A DNA stretch of 22,138 nucleotides, taken from the NCBI GenBank assembly GCA_042408595.1, contig JBHOQX010000101.1, positions 1-22,138 of the forward strand, in the 5' to 3' direction. The notes beneath the pieces are model-generated. The model did not search any database. It saw only the letters and a program-made list of their open reading frames with translations, and was not told the DNA's origin. The translations under genes were made by a program, and so were the position numbers. How positions within the stretch are numbered: position 1 is the first letter of the stretch; every line of letters begins with the position of its first letter. Positions 15,739-22,138 of the stretch are shown here, piece after piece. The stretch comes from JBHOQX01 sp042408595. GTDB lineage: Bacteria; Chloroflexota; Chloroflexia; Chloroflexales; Roseiflexaceae.

Positions 15739-15750
15739 GATTACAACGCG

Positions 15751-15773
15751 CTGTCAGCCTGCTACGCTGGCAG
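15751..15773 (+). other. Leader hairpin ahead of the FixH-like gene
   Basis: CTGTCAGC (15751-15758) pairs with GCTGGCAG (15766-15773) around a 7-nt loop, 8 bp including one G-T pair. It is not followed by a T-run, so it is unlikely to be an intrinsic terminator for the response regulator gene. It may be a leader structure or chance pairing in GC-rich DNA. Confidence 0.3.
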
Positions 15774-15807
15774 CAAGATACTGGTTGTCCAGAAAGGCAC
15801 GATCCCG

Positions 15808-16296
15808 ATGAAGACAGTTCACGCTTCGGCGAGCGAGTCCTTGGTCCAGGTGCGCCGACGACTGCGCTGGCCCCTGGCCGTGAGCGCCGTGCTTGTCCTG
15901 CTGGCGGTGCTCCTGGGGGCTATGTACTTCCACACACCAGCGATCCCCGCCGATCTCGATCTCGCCACGGCGAGGCGCACGGAGCAGGGCCGCTACCAGG
16001 TCAGCTACACGCCACATAGCGAAGCGATCAGGCTTAACACCCTGCACAGTTGGACACTCCATGTTGAGACGGCCGATGGGCGGCCTGTGGCCGACGCCAG
16101 CATCAGCGTCGATGGCGATATGCCACAGCACGGCCACGGCCTGCCGACCCAACCACAGATGACGCACTATCTTGGCAATGGTGACTATCGGATCGACGGC
16201 ATGAAGTTTCAGATGGGCGGCTGGTGGGTGGTCGATTTCACCATCGATGCGCACGGCCAGCACGATAGGGTACGCTTCAACGTGATCTTGGAGTAG
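15808..16296 (+). CDS. Membrane-anchored FixH/YtkA-like protein
   Basis: 162 residues: a short cytoplasmic basic N-terminus, one helix at about 21-40, then an exported beta-sandwich-like domain. The core GRPVADASISVDGDMPQHGHGLPTQP at 91-116, followed by YLGNGDYRIDGMKFQMGGWWVV, matches FixH/YtkA-like proteins, in which MPxHGHG is the hallmark and could bind copper or another metal. Such proteins are often found beside MauG-type di-heme peroxidases, as here, where the peroxidase gene starts 70 nt downstream. ATG 15808 has a weak AAAGG about 10 nt upstream. Function is inferred from context: assembly or metal supply for the peroxidase, or redox sensing. Confidence 0.75.
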   Translation: MKTVHASASESLVQVRRRLRWPLAVSAVLVLLAVLLGAMYFHTPAIPADLDLATARRTEQGRYQVSYTPHSEAIRLNTLHSWTLHVETADGRPVADASISVDGDMPQHGHGLPTQPQMTHYLGNGDYRIDGMKFQMGGWWVVDFTIDAHGQHDRVRFNVILE

Positions 16297-16343
16297 CCGG
16301 CCGGCGCGGTCGCCGGGGAAGTGCGCGAACGCGCCACCGGCGC

Positions 16344-16359
16344 CCCTCTCTGGAGAGGG
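16344..16359 (+). promoter_or_regulatory. Hairpin covering the peroxidase ribosome binding site
   Basis: CCCTC (16344-16348) pairs exactly with GAGGG (16355-16359) around the loop TCTGGA; the outer pairing could extend inward. The Shine-Dalgarno GGAGAGGG (16352-16359) lies 7 nt before ATG 16367 and is partly inside the stem. This could tune translation of the peroxidase relative to the FixH-like gene. Confidence 0.4.
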
Positions 16360-16366
16360 ATGAGTC

Positions 16367-17623
16367 ATGCGTCATCGACACCTGGGTATCATACTGGCAA
16401 GTGTCGCGATCATCTTTGCCGCGCTCGTCGCCTCCGTCGTATGGCCGGGCGCCGACTGGACGCCGGACGAGATAGCCACCTTGCGTGGCCTGTGGCTTGG
16501 CAGCCTGCCCGCGCTCCCGCCCGACCCGTCCAACCGCGTGGCCGACGATCCGCGCGCTGCCGCGTTCGGGCAGCAACTGTTCTTCGACACGCGGCTGAGC
16601 GTGAACGGCACGGTCGCCTGCGCCACCTGCCACCAGCCGGCACGCGATTTTCAAGACGGCCGGCCGCTCGGGCAGGGCGTGGGAACGACCACGCGTCGTA
16701 CCATGCCGCTCGCCGGCACTGCCTACAGCCCGTGGCTCTTTTGGGATGGCCGCAAGGACAGCCAGTGGGCGCAGGCGCTGGGACCGCTCGAAAGCCCGGC
16801 CGAGCATGGCGGCACGCGCACGCAGTATGCGCATATCATCGCCGCGCACTACCGCACCGACTATGAGGCGCTCTTCGGCCCGCTGCCCGACCTGTCGGAC
16901 AGCGCGCGTTTTCCCGCACGCGCCGGGCCGGTCACCGACCCTGAGGCGCGCCAGGCTTGGGAGCAGATGGACCCGGCGGACCGCGAGGCTATCACCCGCA
17001 TCTATGCCAACCTGGGTAAGGCGATCGCGGCCTACGAGCGCACGATCACGCCTGGCCGCTCCCGCTTCGACCAATATGTCAATGCACTGCTGGCTGGTGA
17101 TACAGCCGGGATGCGGGCGGCGCTCTCGCCGCAGGAAGTAGCGGGGCTGCGTCTGTTTATCGGCAAGGCGCAGTGCATCAACTGCCACAATGGCCCGCTG
17201 TTCACGAACAATGACTTTCACAATACCGGCGTGCCGGCAGCGCCCGGTCTGCCGCAGGACAGCGGTCGGGCCCAGGGCGTGCGCGATGCGCTGGCAGACG
17301 AATTTAACTGCCTCAGCCGGTATAGCGACGCGGCCCCGGAGGAGTGCGGTGAGCTGCGATTCGCCAGGGTCGATACCCACGGGCTCGAGCGGCAGTTCAA
17401 GGTACCCTCGCTGCGCAATGTGGCCGAGCGGGCACCCTATATGCATGCCGGGCAACTCGCGAGCCTGGCGGACGTGCTGGAGCATTACAATCGCGCGCCG
17501 GGTGAACACTCGGAACTGACGCCACTCGGCCTCTCCAGGCAGGAACTTGGGCAGCTTGAGGCCTTCCTACGCACCCTCAGTCGGAGTGCAAGTGCATCAC
17601 AGAGTGCAGATGGACGCCGTTGA
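16367..17623 (+). CDS. Di-heme cytochrome c peroxidase, MauG/CcpA family
   Basis: 418 residues with an N-terminal signal anchor (helix at about 6-25). Two c-type heme sites are present: CATCH at 85-89 and CINCH at 270-274. Around the first are the family words LFFDTRLSVNGTVAC and FQDGRPLGQGV. PLAGTAYSPWLFWDGRKDSQW follows, and the C-terminal segment KVPSLRNVAERAPYMHAGQLASLADVLEHYN carries a Met and a His that can serve as distal heme ligands. Proteins of this family reduce hydrogen peroxide with electrons from small cytochromes, or oxidise protein side chains (MauG); the sequence alone does not decide. The start ATG has GGAGAGGG 7 nt upstream. The stop overlaps the -35 of the next promoter. 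Confidence 0.9.
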   Translation: MRHRHLGIILASVAIIFAALVASVVWPGADWTPDEIATLRGLWLGSLPALPPDPSNRVADDPRAAAFGQQLFFDTRLSVNGTVACATCHQPARDFQDGRPLGQGVGTTTRRTMPLAGTAYSPWLFWDGRKDSQWAQALGPLESPAEHGGTRTQYAHIIAAHYRTDYEALFGPLPDLSDSARFPARAGPVTDPEARQAWEQMDPADREAITRIYANLGKAIAAYERTITPGRSRFDQYVNALLAGDTAGMRAALSPQEVAGLRLFIGKAQCINCHNGPLFTNNDFHNTGVPAAPGLPQDSGRAQGVRDALADEFNCLSRYSDAAPEECGELRFARVDTHGLERQFKVPSLRNVAERAPYMHAGQLASLADVLEHYNRAPGEHSELTPLGLSRQELGQLEAFLRTLSRSASASQSADGRR

Positions 17624-17648
17624 CAGCCACGCATCCCTGCGCTAGCAT
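17620..17648 (+). promoter_or_regulatory. Promoter of the thiN operon
   Basis: A perfect TTGACA (17620-17625) is followed after 17 bp by TAGCAT (17643-17648, 4 of 6 matches to TATAAT). The -35 begins at the stop codon of the peroxidase gene. The start is expected near 17655. Confidence 0.6.
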
Positions 17649-17652
17649 CATT

Positions 17653-17724
17653 GCCGAACTCTCTGGTCGCCTATTCCTTTGTGCTCGTGTTCTCGGGTCG
17701 CGGTTCTTGGCTCCCAGTGCTCCT
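17653..17724 (+). repeat. TTC/CTC-word low-complexity leader of thiN
   Basis: The leader is made of near-repeated words: GAACTCTCTGG, TTTGTGCTCGTGTTCTCGG, GTTCTTGGCTCCCAGTGCTCC. It replaces a normal Shine-Dalgarno region directly before ATG 17726. An in-frame TTG at 17651 would translate it into a Val/Leu/Ser-rich extension, which is rejected because the recognisable enzyme starts at 17726. Confidence 0.4.
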
Positions 17725-17725
17725 T

Positions 17726-18394
17726 ATGTACGTCGTCATCGTCGCCAACGCGCCGGAGCTCGATCTCACGCCGTACCACGCCGCGCTGGAGGCGGCTGAC
17801 CTGCTGCTGGCCGCCGACGGCGGGGCGCTGCCGCTGCTGCGCGCCGGGCGACTGCCGCGGCTGGTGATCGGCGACCTGGACTCGCTGGACGCCACCAGCC
17901 AGGCCGGGCTGGAGCGCGCCGGGGTCGAGCTGCAGCGCTACCCGCGCGCCAAGAACGAAACCGACTTGGAGCTAGCGCTGCTGCTGGCCGCTGAACGCGG
18001 CGCGGCGCGGATCGACGTACTGGGCGCGCTCGGCGGGCGGTGGGACCATACCATGGCGAACATCGCCCTGCTGGCGAGCCCGACGCTGGTCGGGCGACAG
18101 GTGCGCCTGTTGGCCGATCGCCAGACCCTCTTCCTGGTGCGCGAGGCAGCGGCGATCCACGGGCGGGCGGGCGACACCGTCTCGCTCCTGCCGCTCGGCG
18201 GGGACGCCTATGGGGTGACGACCCACGGCCTCCTCTACCCGCTCGATGGGGCGACGCTGCGCTTCGCCGAGGCGCGGGGGGTGAGCAATGTATTGATCGC
18301 GCCGCCGGGGTATGTCGCGCTCACCGGCGGGATGCTGCTGCTGGTGCACCATGACGACGGCGGTGCCTACCAGTGGAACGCGCCGGGCGTGTGA
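17726..18394 (+). CDS. thiN: Thiamine pyrophosphokinase
   Basis: 222 residues, the usual size. The enzyme transfers pyrophosphate from ATP to thiamine, giving thiamine diphosphate in one step. The start MYVVIVANAPELD fits the family's first strand. LAADGGA at 28-34, the acidic GDLDS at 49-53, KNETDLELAL at 76-85 and GALGGRWDHTMAN at 100-112 are the nucleotide- and metal-binding landmarks. GVSNVLIAPPGYVALTGGMLLLV near the C-terminus is the thiamine-binding region. It has its own promoter. A second, weaker promoter follows before the next two genes, which may also be read through. Confidence 0.9.
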   Translation: MYVVIVANAPELDLTPYHAALEAADLLLAADGGALPLLRAGRLPRLVIGDLDSLDATSQAGLERAGVELQRYPRAKNETDLELALLLAAERGAARIDVLGALGGRWDHTMANIALLASPTLVGRQVRLLADRQTLFLVREAAAIHGRAGDTVSLLPLGGDAYGVTTHGLLYPLDGATLRFAEARGVSNVLIAPPGYVALTGGMLLLVHHDDGGAYQWNAPGV

Positions 18395-18397
18395 GCA

Positions 18398-18406
18398 TGC
18401 TACAAT
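18398..18406 (+). promoter_or_regulatory. Extended -10 promoter candidate
   Basis: TGC-TACAAT is an extended -10 element with five of six matches to TATAAT, 45 nt before the small membrane protein gene. No -35 match is visible at the usual distance. Confidence 0.4.
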
Positions 18407-18451
18407 ACAACCCTCGCACAGGCGACATGGCGTGCAGGCCGGAGAACGGAG

Positions 18452-18868
18452 ATGGACGACCAACGTGACCAGCGCAGGATCAACTGGAGCTCGCTGATCG
18501 GTTGGGTCATCTTTCTGTGTATCCTTCTACTCGGGCCGCTGTCGGGTCTGCTGCGGCGCGTCTTCAGCGGCGGCCTCCCGATGGCCTGGCTGCCGTACAT
18601 CCTCGGCGGCCTCGCGATGATCGTCATCGCCGTCGCGGCAGTACGGACATTTGGGCGCACCAGCACGCCACAACCGCCCCAGTGGCCGGCGGGCACGATC
18701 TCGCCATCCACCATGCGCCCGCCCATCCCGCCGGGCGGGGGTAGCTACCAGCCGACCCCGCCGCGCTTCGATCCGCTGATCAGCCCGCGCCTCCTCACCG
18801 CCGGGATCGTCGGCCTGGTGGTGATCGTCGGCGGCTGGCTCGTCCTGACGTTTGCAGGTATCCCGTGA
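18452..18868 (+). CDS. Small membrane protein with three predicted helices, function unknown
   Basis: 138 residues. A charged N-terminus (MDDQRDQRR) precedes helices at about 14-34 and 46-64. A Pro/Gly/Ser/Thr-rich linker at 70-108 leads to a third helix at 114-134. I recognise no family; it resembles many lineage-specific small membrane proteins. The start ATG is preceded by GGAGAACGGAG, a good ribosome site. The stop overlaps the start of the methyltransferase gene by 4 nt (GTGA), so the two are translationally coupled. Confidence 0.65.
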   Translation: MDDQRDQRRINWSSLIGWVIFLCILLLGPLSGLLRRVFSGGLPMAWLPYILGGLAMIVIAVAAVRTFGRTSTPQPPQWPAGTISPSTMRPPIPPGGGSYQPTPPRFDPLISPRLLTAGIVGLVVIVGGWLVLTFAGIP

Positions 18869-19626
18869 GCGCCTTCGACCCCTTCGCGCGCTACTACGAC
18901 GCCGATCATGGCGCCTTTACTGACGACATTCCGTTCTACCGCGAGATGGCGCGGCGCACCGGCGGCCCGATCCTGGAGGTGATGTGTGGCAGCGGGCGCG
19001 TCCTCGCCCCCCTCGCCGCCGATGGGCACGCCATCACCGGCCTGGACATCTCCCCACGGCTGCTGGCGCTGGCGCGCGAGAAGCTGGCGGCGGCCGGGCG
19101 GGCCGGTAGGGCGGAGCTGGTGGTGGGCGATGCGCGGCATGCCGTGCCACGCGGGCCGTTCGCGCTGGCGATCATCGCGCTGAATTCGTTCATGCACCTG
19201 ACGACAGTTGACGATCAGCTGGCGGCGCTGCGCCAGATCCATGCGGCCCTCAGGCCGGGCGGCGTGTTGGCGATCGACCTGTTCAACCCTGACCCACGGG
19301 AACTGGCGCGGCGCGGCGGCGAGCTGGTGTTCGACAAAGCGTTCACCCTGAGCGATGGCACGGTGGTCCATAAATTTGTCGCGCAGCGGTTGGACGCGGC
19401 GGAGCAGACCAGCCACGTGACCTTCTTCTACGATGAGCAACTGGCCGACGGGACGGTGCGGCGCGCGGCGCTGCCGTTCACCATGCGCTGGCTGTATCGC
19501 TACGAGCTGGAGCACCTGCTGGCGCGGGCCGGGTTCGTGCTGGAGACGGTCTACGGCTCCTACGACCTGGACGACTACAGCAGTGCCAGCGAGCAGATGC
19601 TGGCCGTGGCGGTGCGGCCGGGGTAA
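18865..19626 (+). CDS. Class I SAM-dependent methyltransferase
   Basis: 253 residues. Motif I is LEVMCGSGRV at 38-47, and Asp61 (ITGLDIS) is the ribose contact. VVGDAR is the post-I acidic turn, ALAIIALNSFMHLTT is motif II, and LRPGGVLAIDLFNP is motif III. The C-terminal part (TMRWLYRYELEHLLARAGF) is the usual add-on of the UbiE/Methyltransf_25 type. The substrate is unknown. The start is GTG 18865, overlapping the previous stop. It is followed by the tmRNA promoter. Confidence 0.85.
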   Translation: MSAFDPFARYYDADHGAFTDDIPFYREMARRTGGPILEVMCGSGRVLAPLAADGHAITGLDISPRLLALAREKLAAAGRAGRAELVVGDARHAVPRGPFALAIIALNSFMHLTTVDDQLAALRQIHAALRPGGVLAIDLFNPDPRELARRGGELVFDKAFTLSDGTVVHKFVAQRLDAAEQTSHVTFFYDEQLADGTVRRAALPFTMRWLYRYELEHLLARAGFVLETVYGSYDLDDYSSASEQMLAVAVRPG

Positions 19627-19654
19627 GGCCGCGTTCTGCTGCGCCAGAATCGCC

Positions 19655-19683
19655 TTGACAGCCGTCCAGCGGGCTGGTATACT
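19655..19683 (+). promoter_or_regulatory. Strong promoter of the tmRNA gene
   Basis: A perfect TTGACA (19655-19660), a 17-bp spacer and TATACT (19678-19683, 5 of 6). The expected start at about 19690 is a few bases before the mature 5' end. Confidence 0.85.
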
Positions 19684-19696
19684 ACCGGAGCGACAC

Positions 19697-20060
19697 GGGG
19701 ATGCCTGGTTTCGACAGGGGACGATGTCGCAGGTTGCAAGCCGAGCCGCCCAGTCTCGTTAAAGGGGCACCGGCATAACTGCCAACACCACTTTCAAGGC
19801 TCAGCGCCCCGCGCTGGCCATGGCTGCCTAATATAAGGTAGCCCGCTCGCCCGCCCTCAGCCCGATGGGGCGGGGTCGAGCGCCAACAGTCGGGCTGCTC
19901 CCGGCGGACCACCTGCTAGGCCGGGCTAAGATCAGCGGGCTGGCTCAAAGGCCGCCTTGTCGATTGTGCGGCCGCGAGCGACACTAAACAATCGACTACG
20001 CTTGTAGACGCCTGCGTCTAACTCTTCTGGACGGGGGTTCGATTCCCCCCATCTCCACCA
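19697..20060 (+). ncRNA. ssrA: Transfer-messenger RNA (tmRNA)
   Basis: 364 nt, a one-piece tmRNA that rescues stalled ribosomes. The 5' end GGGGATG pairs with CATCTCC at the 3' end, followed by an encoded ACCA, forming the alanine-accepting stem. GGTTTCGACAGGGG is the conserved 5' half of the tRNA-like domain. The T-arm GGGGGTTCGATTCCCCCC is intact just before the 3' end. The messenger part encodes a 16-residue tag (19781-19831). Pseudoknot-type pairings are expected between 19840 and 20000 but were not drawn. It has its own promoter and a following hairpin terminator. Confidence 0.95.
19781..19831 (+). other. tmRNA proteolysis-tag reading frame
   Basis: From the resume codon GCC to TAA the frame reads ANTTFKAQRPALAMAA; with the alanine carried by the tmRNA the tag is 17 residues. 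The N-terminal AN start is typical. The end is ..ALAMAA, where ClpXP-type tags usually end LAA, so the antepenultimate residue is Met. Confidence 0.88.
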
Positions 20061-20064
20061 CCCA

Positions 20065-20099
20065 AACGCCCACCATGCCGCTGTGGCACGGTGGGCGTT
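20065..20099 (+). terminator. Hairpin terminator between ssrA and the sortase gene
   Basis: ACGCCCACC (20066-20074) pairs with GGTGGGCGT (20090-20098), and TGCC pairs with GGCA inside it, with one mismatch pair between and a 5-nt loop. No long T-run follows on either strand, but the location between two convergent transcription units and the strong stem support a bidirectional terminator. Confidence 0.65.
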
Positions 20100-20145
20100 G
20101 CATTGCCTGGGGTGGCGGGTCGCCTGGCGGCGCCCAACACCGCGC

Positions 20146-20982
20146 TTACCGGATCGTCCATGCGCCGCGCCCGGCCCGCTCCGTCGGCGCGACAGCGAAG
20201 GGAACCGCCTGGACAACCACCCGCTGCGTGAACTTCTTCGGGCCGCTCGGGGGCCAACAGGTGACCAGGGTGACCTGCTCGCTGCCGGTCGGCCCGATCA
20301 GCCTGGCGTTCTCCGCCTGCTGCTCGGGCGGTACGCCTTCCTCGGTCACCAGCAGGCGATCGCGCACGGTGTAGAGGTATTGCCGGCCTCCGCTGTAGAG
20401 CGTGATCTGGTCGCCCGGCTTGACGTAGAACAGATCCTTGAACACCTTGCCATAGCCGCCGACGTGGCCCGCCAGCACGATGTTCCCGCCGTCGCCGGGG
20501 TTCGCCGAGCCACGGTGCTGGCCGACGGCGTACTTGGCTACCTGCCAGACCGCCACCTGCTGGCCGTTGTGCTGCTCGACCTCCCAGCCGACCGAGACGA
20601 CCTTCGAGTCGACACCGATGCTGGGGATGATGATCCGGGTGACCGCCGGCTCGGCCGCGCCGGGCTCCACCCGGCCCGGTGCGCTGTCGAGGGTGCCGGG
20701 CGCGGTGTTGAGCAGCGGGGCGGCGAACGGCGGCGGCTCGGTTTCATCGATGACGGCGCTATCGACCGCCAGCGGCGGCGGCGCGTCGGTGTCGCCGCGG
20801 GCGGCGTAGCGCTCGTACTCGGCGTTGGCATAGATCCCGCCGACATACAGCAGGACGACGACGCCGGCCAGCATCAGGGCGTTGCCGAACGTCCAGAACA
20901 GCCGTGCCCGGCGGCTCAGCGGGGCGCTGCCCATCCGAGCGCTCGATTGTGCGCCGGTTGCCGGTTGGGTCTGTCGAATCAC
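20146..20982 (-). CDS. Sortase family transpeptidase
   Basis: 278 residues. A basic N-terminus is followed by a single helix at about 33-52, then a Pro/Ala-rich stalk at about 65-112 and the sortase beta-barrel. The catalytic set is His173 (NIVLAGHVGG), Cys242 (TLVTCWPP) and Arg254 (KKFTQRVVV). Sortases cleave sorting signals and attach proteins to the surface or join pilins. No target protein with a sorting motif is encoded nearby, so this looks like a stand-alone enzyme. The start is taken as GTG 20982 (GGGTAAG upstream); ATG 20934 would remove 16 residues and lacks a ribosome site. The class (D/E-like) is not certain. Confidence 0.88.
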   Translation of the reverse strand: MIRQTQPATGAQSSARMGSAPLSRRARLFWTFGNALMLAGVVVLLYVGGIYANAEYERYAARGDTDAPPPLAVDSAVIDETEPPPFAAPLLNTAPGTLDSAPGRVEPGAAEPAVTRIIIPSIGVDSKVVSVGWEVEQHNGQQVAVWQVAKYAVGQHRGSANPGDGGNIVLAGHVGGYGKVFKDLFYVKPGDQITLYSGGRQYLYTVRDRLLVTEEGVPPEQQAENARLIGPTGSEQVTLVTCWPPSGPKKFTQRVVVQAVPFAVAPTERAGRGAWTIR

Positions 20983-21058
20983 GTCACTTACCCGCTAGCA
21001 TCTCCAGCCGGTCATACGGATGAGCCGGCAGTGGGGATGTGCATCATTTCTCGCACGA

Positions 21059-21067
21059 AGTATACCA
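21059..21067 (-). promoter_or_regulatory. Extended -10 promoter of the sortase gene
   Basis: On the minus strand TGG-TATACT is an extended -10 element 77 nt upstream of the sortase start. No clear -35 is seen, which is common with extended -10 promoters. Confidence 0.5.
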
Positions 21068-21565
21068 TGCGGCCACCGCGCCGCGCCACTGGCGGGCGCA
21101 TGCTGTCGGAAGGTCGACTGCGAGGACTGTGCTGGCCCGCCCTGGCGAGCTTCGTAATGGGAGCCGCGGGATCTCTGCGGCGGCATGCCTTTCAGCTGCT
21201 GGCCGGTGTCGGTGGTGGGTAGCAACCGGCTCGCTCGTACAGGCGCCGCGTCCAGCCTTCCGCCCGCGAGTTCCGCGCACTCAGGCAATACTTCCGCTTC
21301 ACGCCCTCCGCGGGCGCCGATTGATGCGTACCTGGCGGCGGAATCAACGCTGTAGGCAATGCTTCCGCTTTACGCCCTCCGCGGGCGCTGCTTGAGCTGC
21401 CGGTCAACCGACTCTCGGTCACACCCATTGGGCGCCTCCACAGAAGTGCCGAGCAGCTCGCGCGCGCTGCGGGCGAACGTCGTCGCCGTAGACGGGGTAG
21501 GCAGCGCAGGCAGCGCATGACGGCGAATAGCCCTTTCTGATGCGGAGGAGAATATCATACCGAAG
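21068..21565. other. Gene-poor region
   Basis: About 500 nt with no frame that has family motifs, sensible codon use and a ribosome site together. It contains the pair of 35-bp direct repeats described separately. The region sits between the sortase promoter and transposase remnants and looks like decayed insertion-prone DNA. Confidence 0.5.
21283..21388 (+). repeat. Two 35-bp direct repeats, each with a hairpin
   Basis: Copies at 21283-21317 and 21354-21388 agree in 33 of 35 positions; both start AGGCAAT and end CGCGGGCGC. The right part of each folds as CGCCC-TCCGC-GGGCG. The distance between copies is 71 bp. Confidence 0.7.
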
Positions 21566-21571
21566 CATGAG

Positions 21572-21715
21572 CGCCGGTGCTATCCGACCAACGATCCGAC
21601 CGATGTGCCGGACGACCAATGGGCTGCTATCGAGCCGCTGGTCACGCCTGCTCCGTCACCCCACGGCGGCCGACCAGCCGAAATCGGTCTGCGCGCGGGT
21701 AGTGGTCTCCCCTAA
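21572..21715 (+). pseudogene. IS5-family transposase, N-terminal fragment
   Basis: The frame reads RRCYPTNDPTDVPDDQWAAI, then EPLVTPAPSPHGGRPAEIGL, and stops at TAA 21713-21715. The pattern YPTDLTDxQWAxIEPLxPP...GGRP is the N-terminal domain of IS5-family transposases. No start codon fits in frame close upstream, and the DDE core is missing, so it is a remnant. Its stop overlaps the end of the next remnant on the other strand, which probably marks the junction of two insertions. Confidence 0.7.
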
Positions 21716-21957
21716 ACTGATGCAAGCATGAGGAGACGCTGGAGACGACGGTTGTCGTGGTCGATGAAGATGCGCAAGCGGAGTTCGTGGAGATCGAGGT
21801 TTTTGCTGAAGGAACGGGTCTTGCGAACCAAGTTGGCGCAGCGCTGAGGTAGCGTGTTGTTATAGCGCTGGTAGTGGCTAGAGGCCGAATGGTGAACTCC
21901 TGGACGGTGAAGCGCTGTGCCCGTCCTATAGCGAAGAGCAAAACCATTGATCCAGAT
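21712..21957 (-). pseudogene. IS1-like transposase, C-terminal fragment
   Basis: 81 residues without a start codon: LRYRTGTALHRPGVHHSASS, then HYQRYNNTLPQRCANLVRKT, then RSFSKNLDLHEL, to a TAG. 'RYNNTLxQRxxxxVRKTxSFSK' is the characteristic C-terminus of IS1-family transposases found in Cyanobacteria and Chloroflexota. The upstream part is missing; the frame is closed by a TAG directly before the fragment. Assigned by motif memory, not by search. Confidence 0.6.
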
Positions 21958-22137
21958 CTAGAGGGAATCGATACCCACAATGTTGGAAAAGGCGTGAGCA
22001 TCAGCCGCCTTAATCTTCGCCACGGCGATCGCCATCGCTGCCTCCCGCACCTCACGTGGCCGCGCAGCTGCACGACGCAGGTCGGCTGTGATCGGCGCAA
22101 ACGCCAACTCGATCGGCGCATCGTCGGGCGCATACGG
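21958..22137 (-). pseudogene. IS630-like transposase, C-terminal fragment (reaches window edge)
   Basis: The frame reads PYAPDDAPIELAFAPITADL, then RRAAARPREVREAAMAIAVA, then KIKAADAHAF, to a TAG at 21958-21960. PYxPDxxPIExxFxxxKxxLRRxxAR is the end of the DDE domain in IS630-type transposases, with the last catalytic Glu in PIE. The usual Lys in the helix after it is replaced by Thr. The rest lies outside the window, so it may be a complete gene to the right. The stop is at an expected place, although the family end normally reads HCGY. Confidence 0.6.
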
Positions 22138-22138
22138 C

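Noticed and set aside
20030..20060. Separate tRNA gene suggested by the T-arm and CCA end
   Set aside because: It is the 3' part of tmRNA: the acceptor stem pairs with 19697-19703 and there is no anticodon arm.
20083..21222. Long plus-strand open frame over the sortase gene
   Set aside because: The minus strand holds the complete sortase with His, Cys and Arg in place; the plus translation has no recognisable domain and begins in the ssrA terminator hairpin.
21283..21388. CRISPR array
   Set aside because: Only two repeat copies with a 36-bp spacer, no cas gene, and the region is next to transposase remains; a simple repeat pair is more likely.

Overview
The window looks like a high-GC bacterial chromosome segment, most likely Chloroflexota (Roseiflexus/Kouleothrix-like). 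This is an inference from the style of the membrane glycosyltransferases, the low-complexity intergenic repeats, the two-piece house promoters and the protein families. No rRNA or species marker is present. Base composition is uneven: by hand count 9061-9120 (uvsE) is 48/60 G+C and 14041-14100 (histidine kinase) is 36/60.

Layout. (1) 1-142: the 3' end of an IS5-family transposase. (2) 265-8685: a one-direction cluster of six genes for surface or exported glycans. It holds a GT2 rhamnosyltransferase-like enzyme, three multi-pass lipid-linked-sugar glycosyltransferase-type membrane proteins, and two tandem, related GT4 glycosyltransferases. Several of these genes carry in-frame low-complexity inserts. 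(3) 8786-10507: a UV damage endonuclease (uvsE) with its own promoter, then a 150-bp MITE-like inverted-repeat element and a conserved gene of unknown function. (4) 10632-17623: a lower-GC block that looks like one acquired functional unit. It has a membrane-anchored tandem DJ-1/PfpI protein, a small methyltransferase translationally coupled to a short-chain dehydrogenase with a degenerate active site (all minus strand), a divergent NarL-type histidine kinase/response regulator pair, a FixH/YtkA-like anchored protein and a di-heme MauG/CCP-type peroxidase. (5) 17620-19626: thiamine pyrophosphokinase, a small membrane protein and a methyltransferase. (6) 19655-20099: tmRNA (ssrA) with a consensus promoter and a terminator hairpin. 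(7) 20146-20982 (minus): a sortase. (8) 21000-22138: gene-poor DNA with direct repeats and the remains of three transposases (IS5, IS1 and IS630 type).

The most interesting signal is in block 4. A nearly identical box of about 28 bp (24 of 28 aligned positions, one 1-bp gap), built on two GTGAC repeats, occurs twice. One copy lies in the SDR/kinase divergent region and one upstream of the FixH-like/peroxidase genes. Both copies point towards the downstream gene and end about 70-75 nt before its start codon. They bracket the two-component system, so a self-contained redox-responsive regulon is a reasonable hypothesis. The sensed signal and the biochemical role remain unknown.
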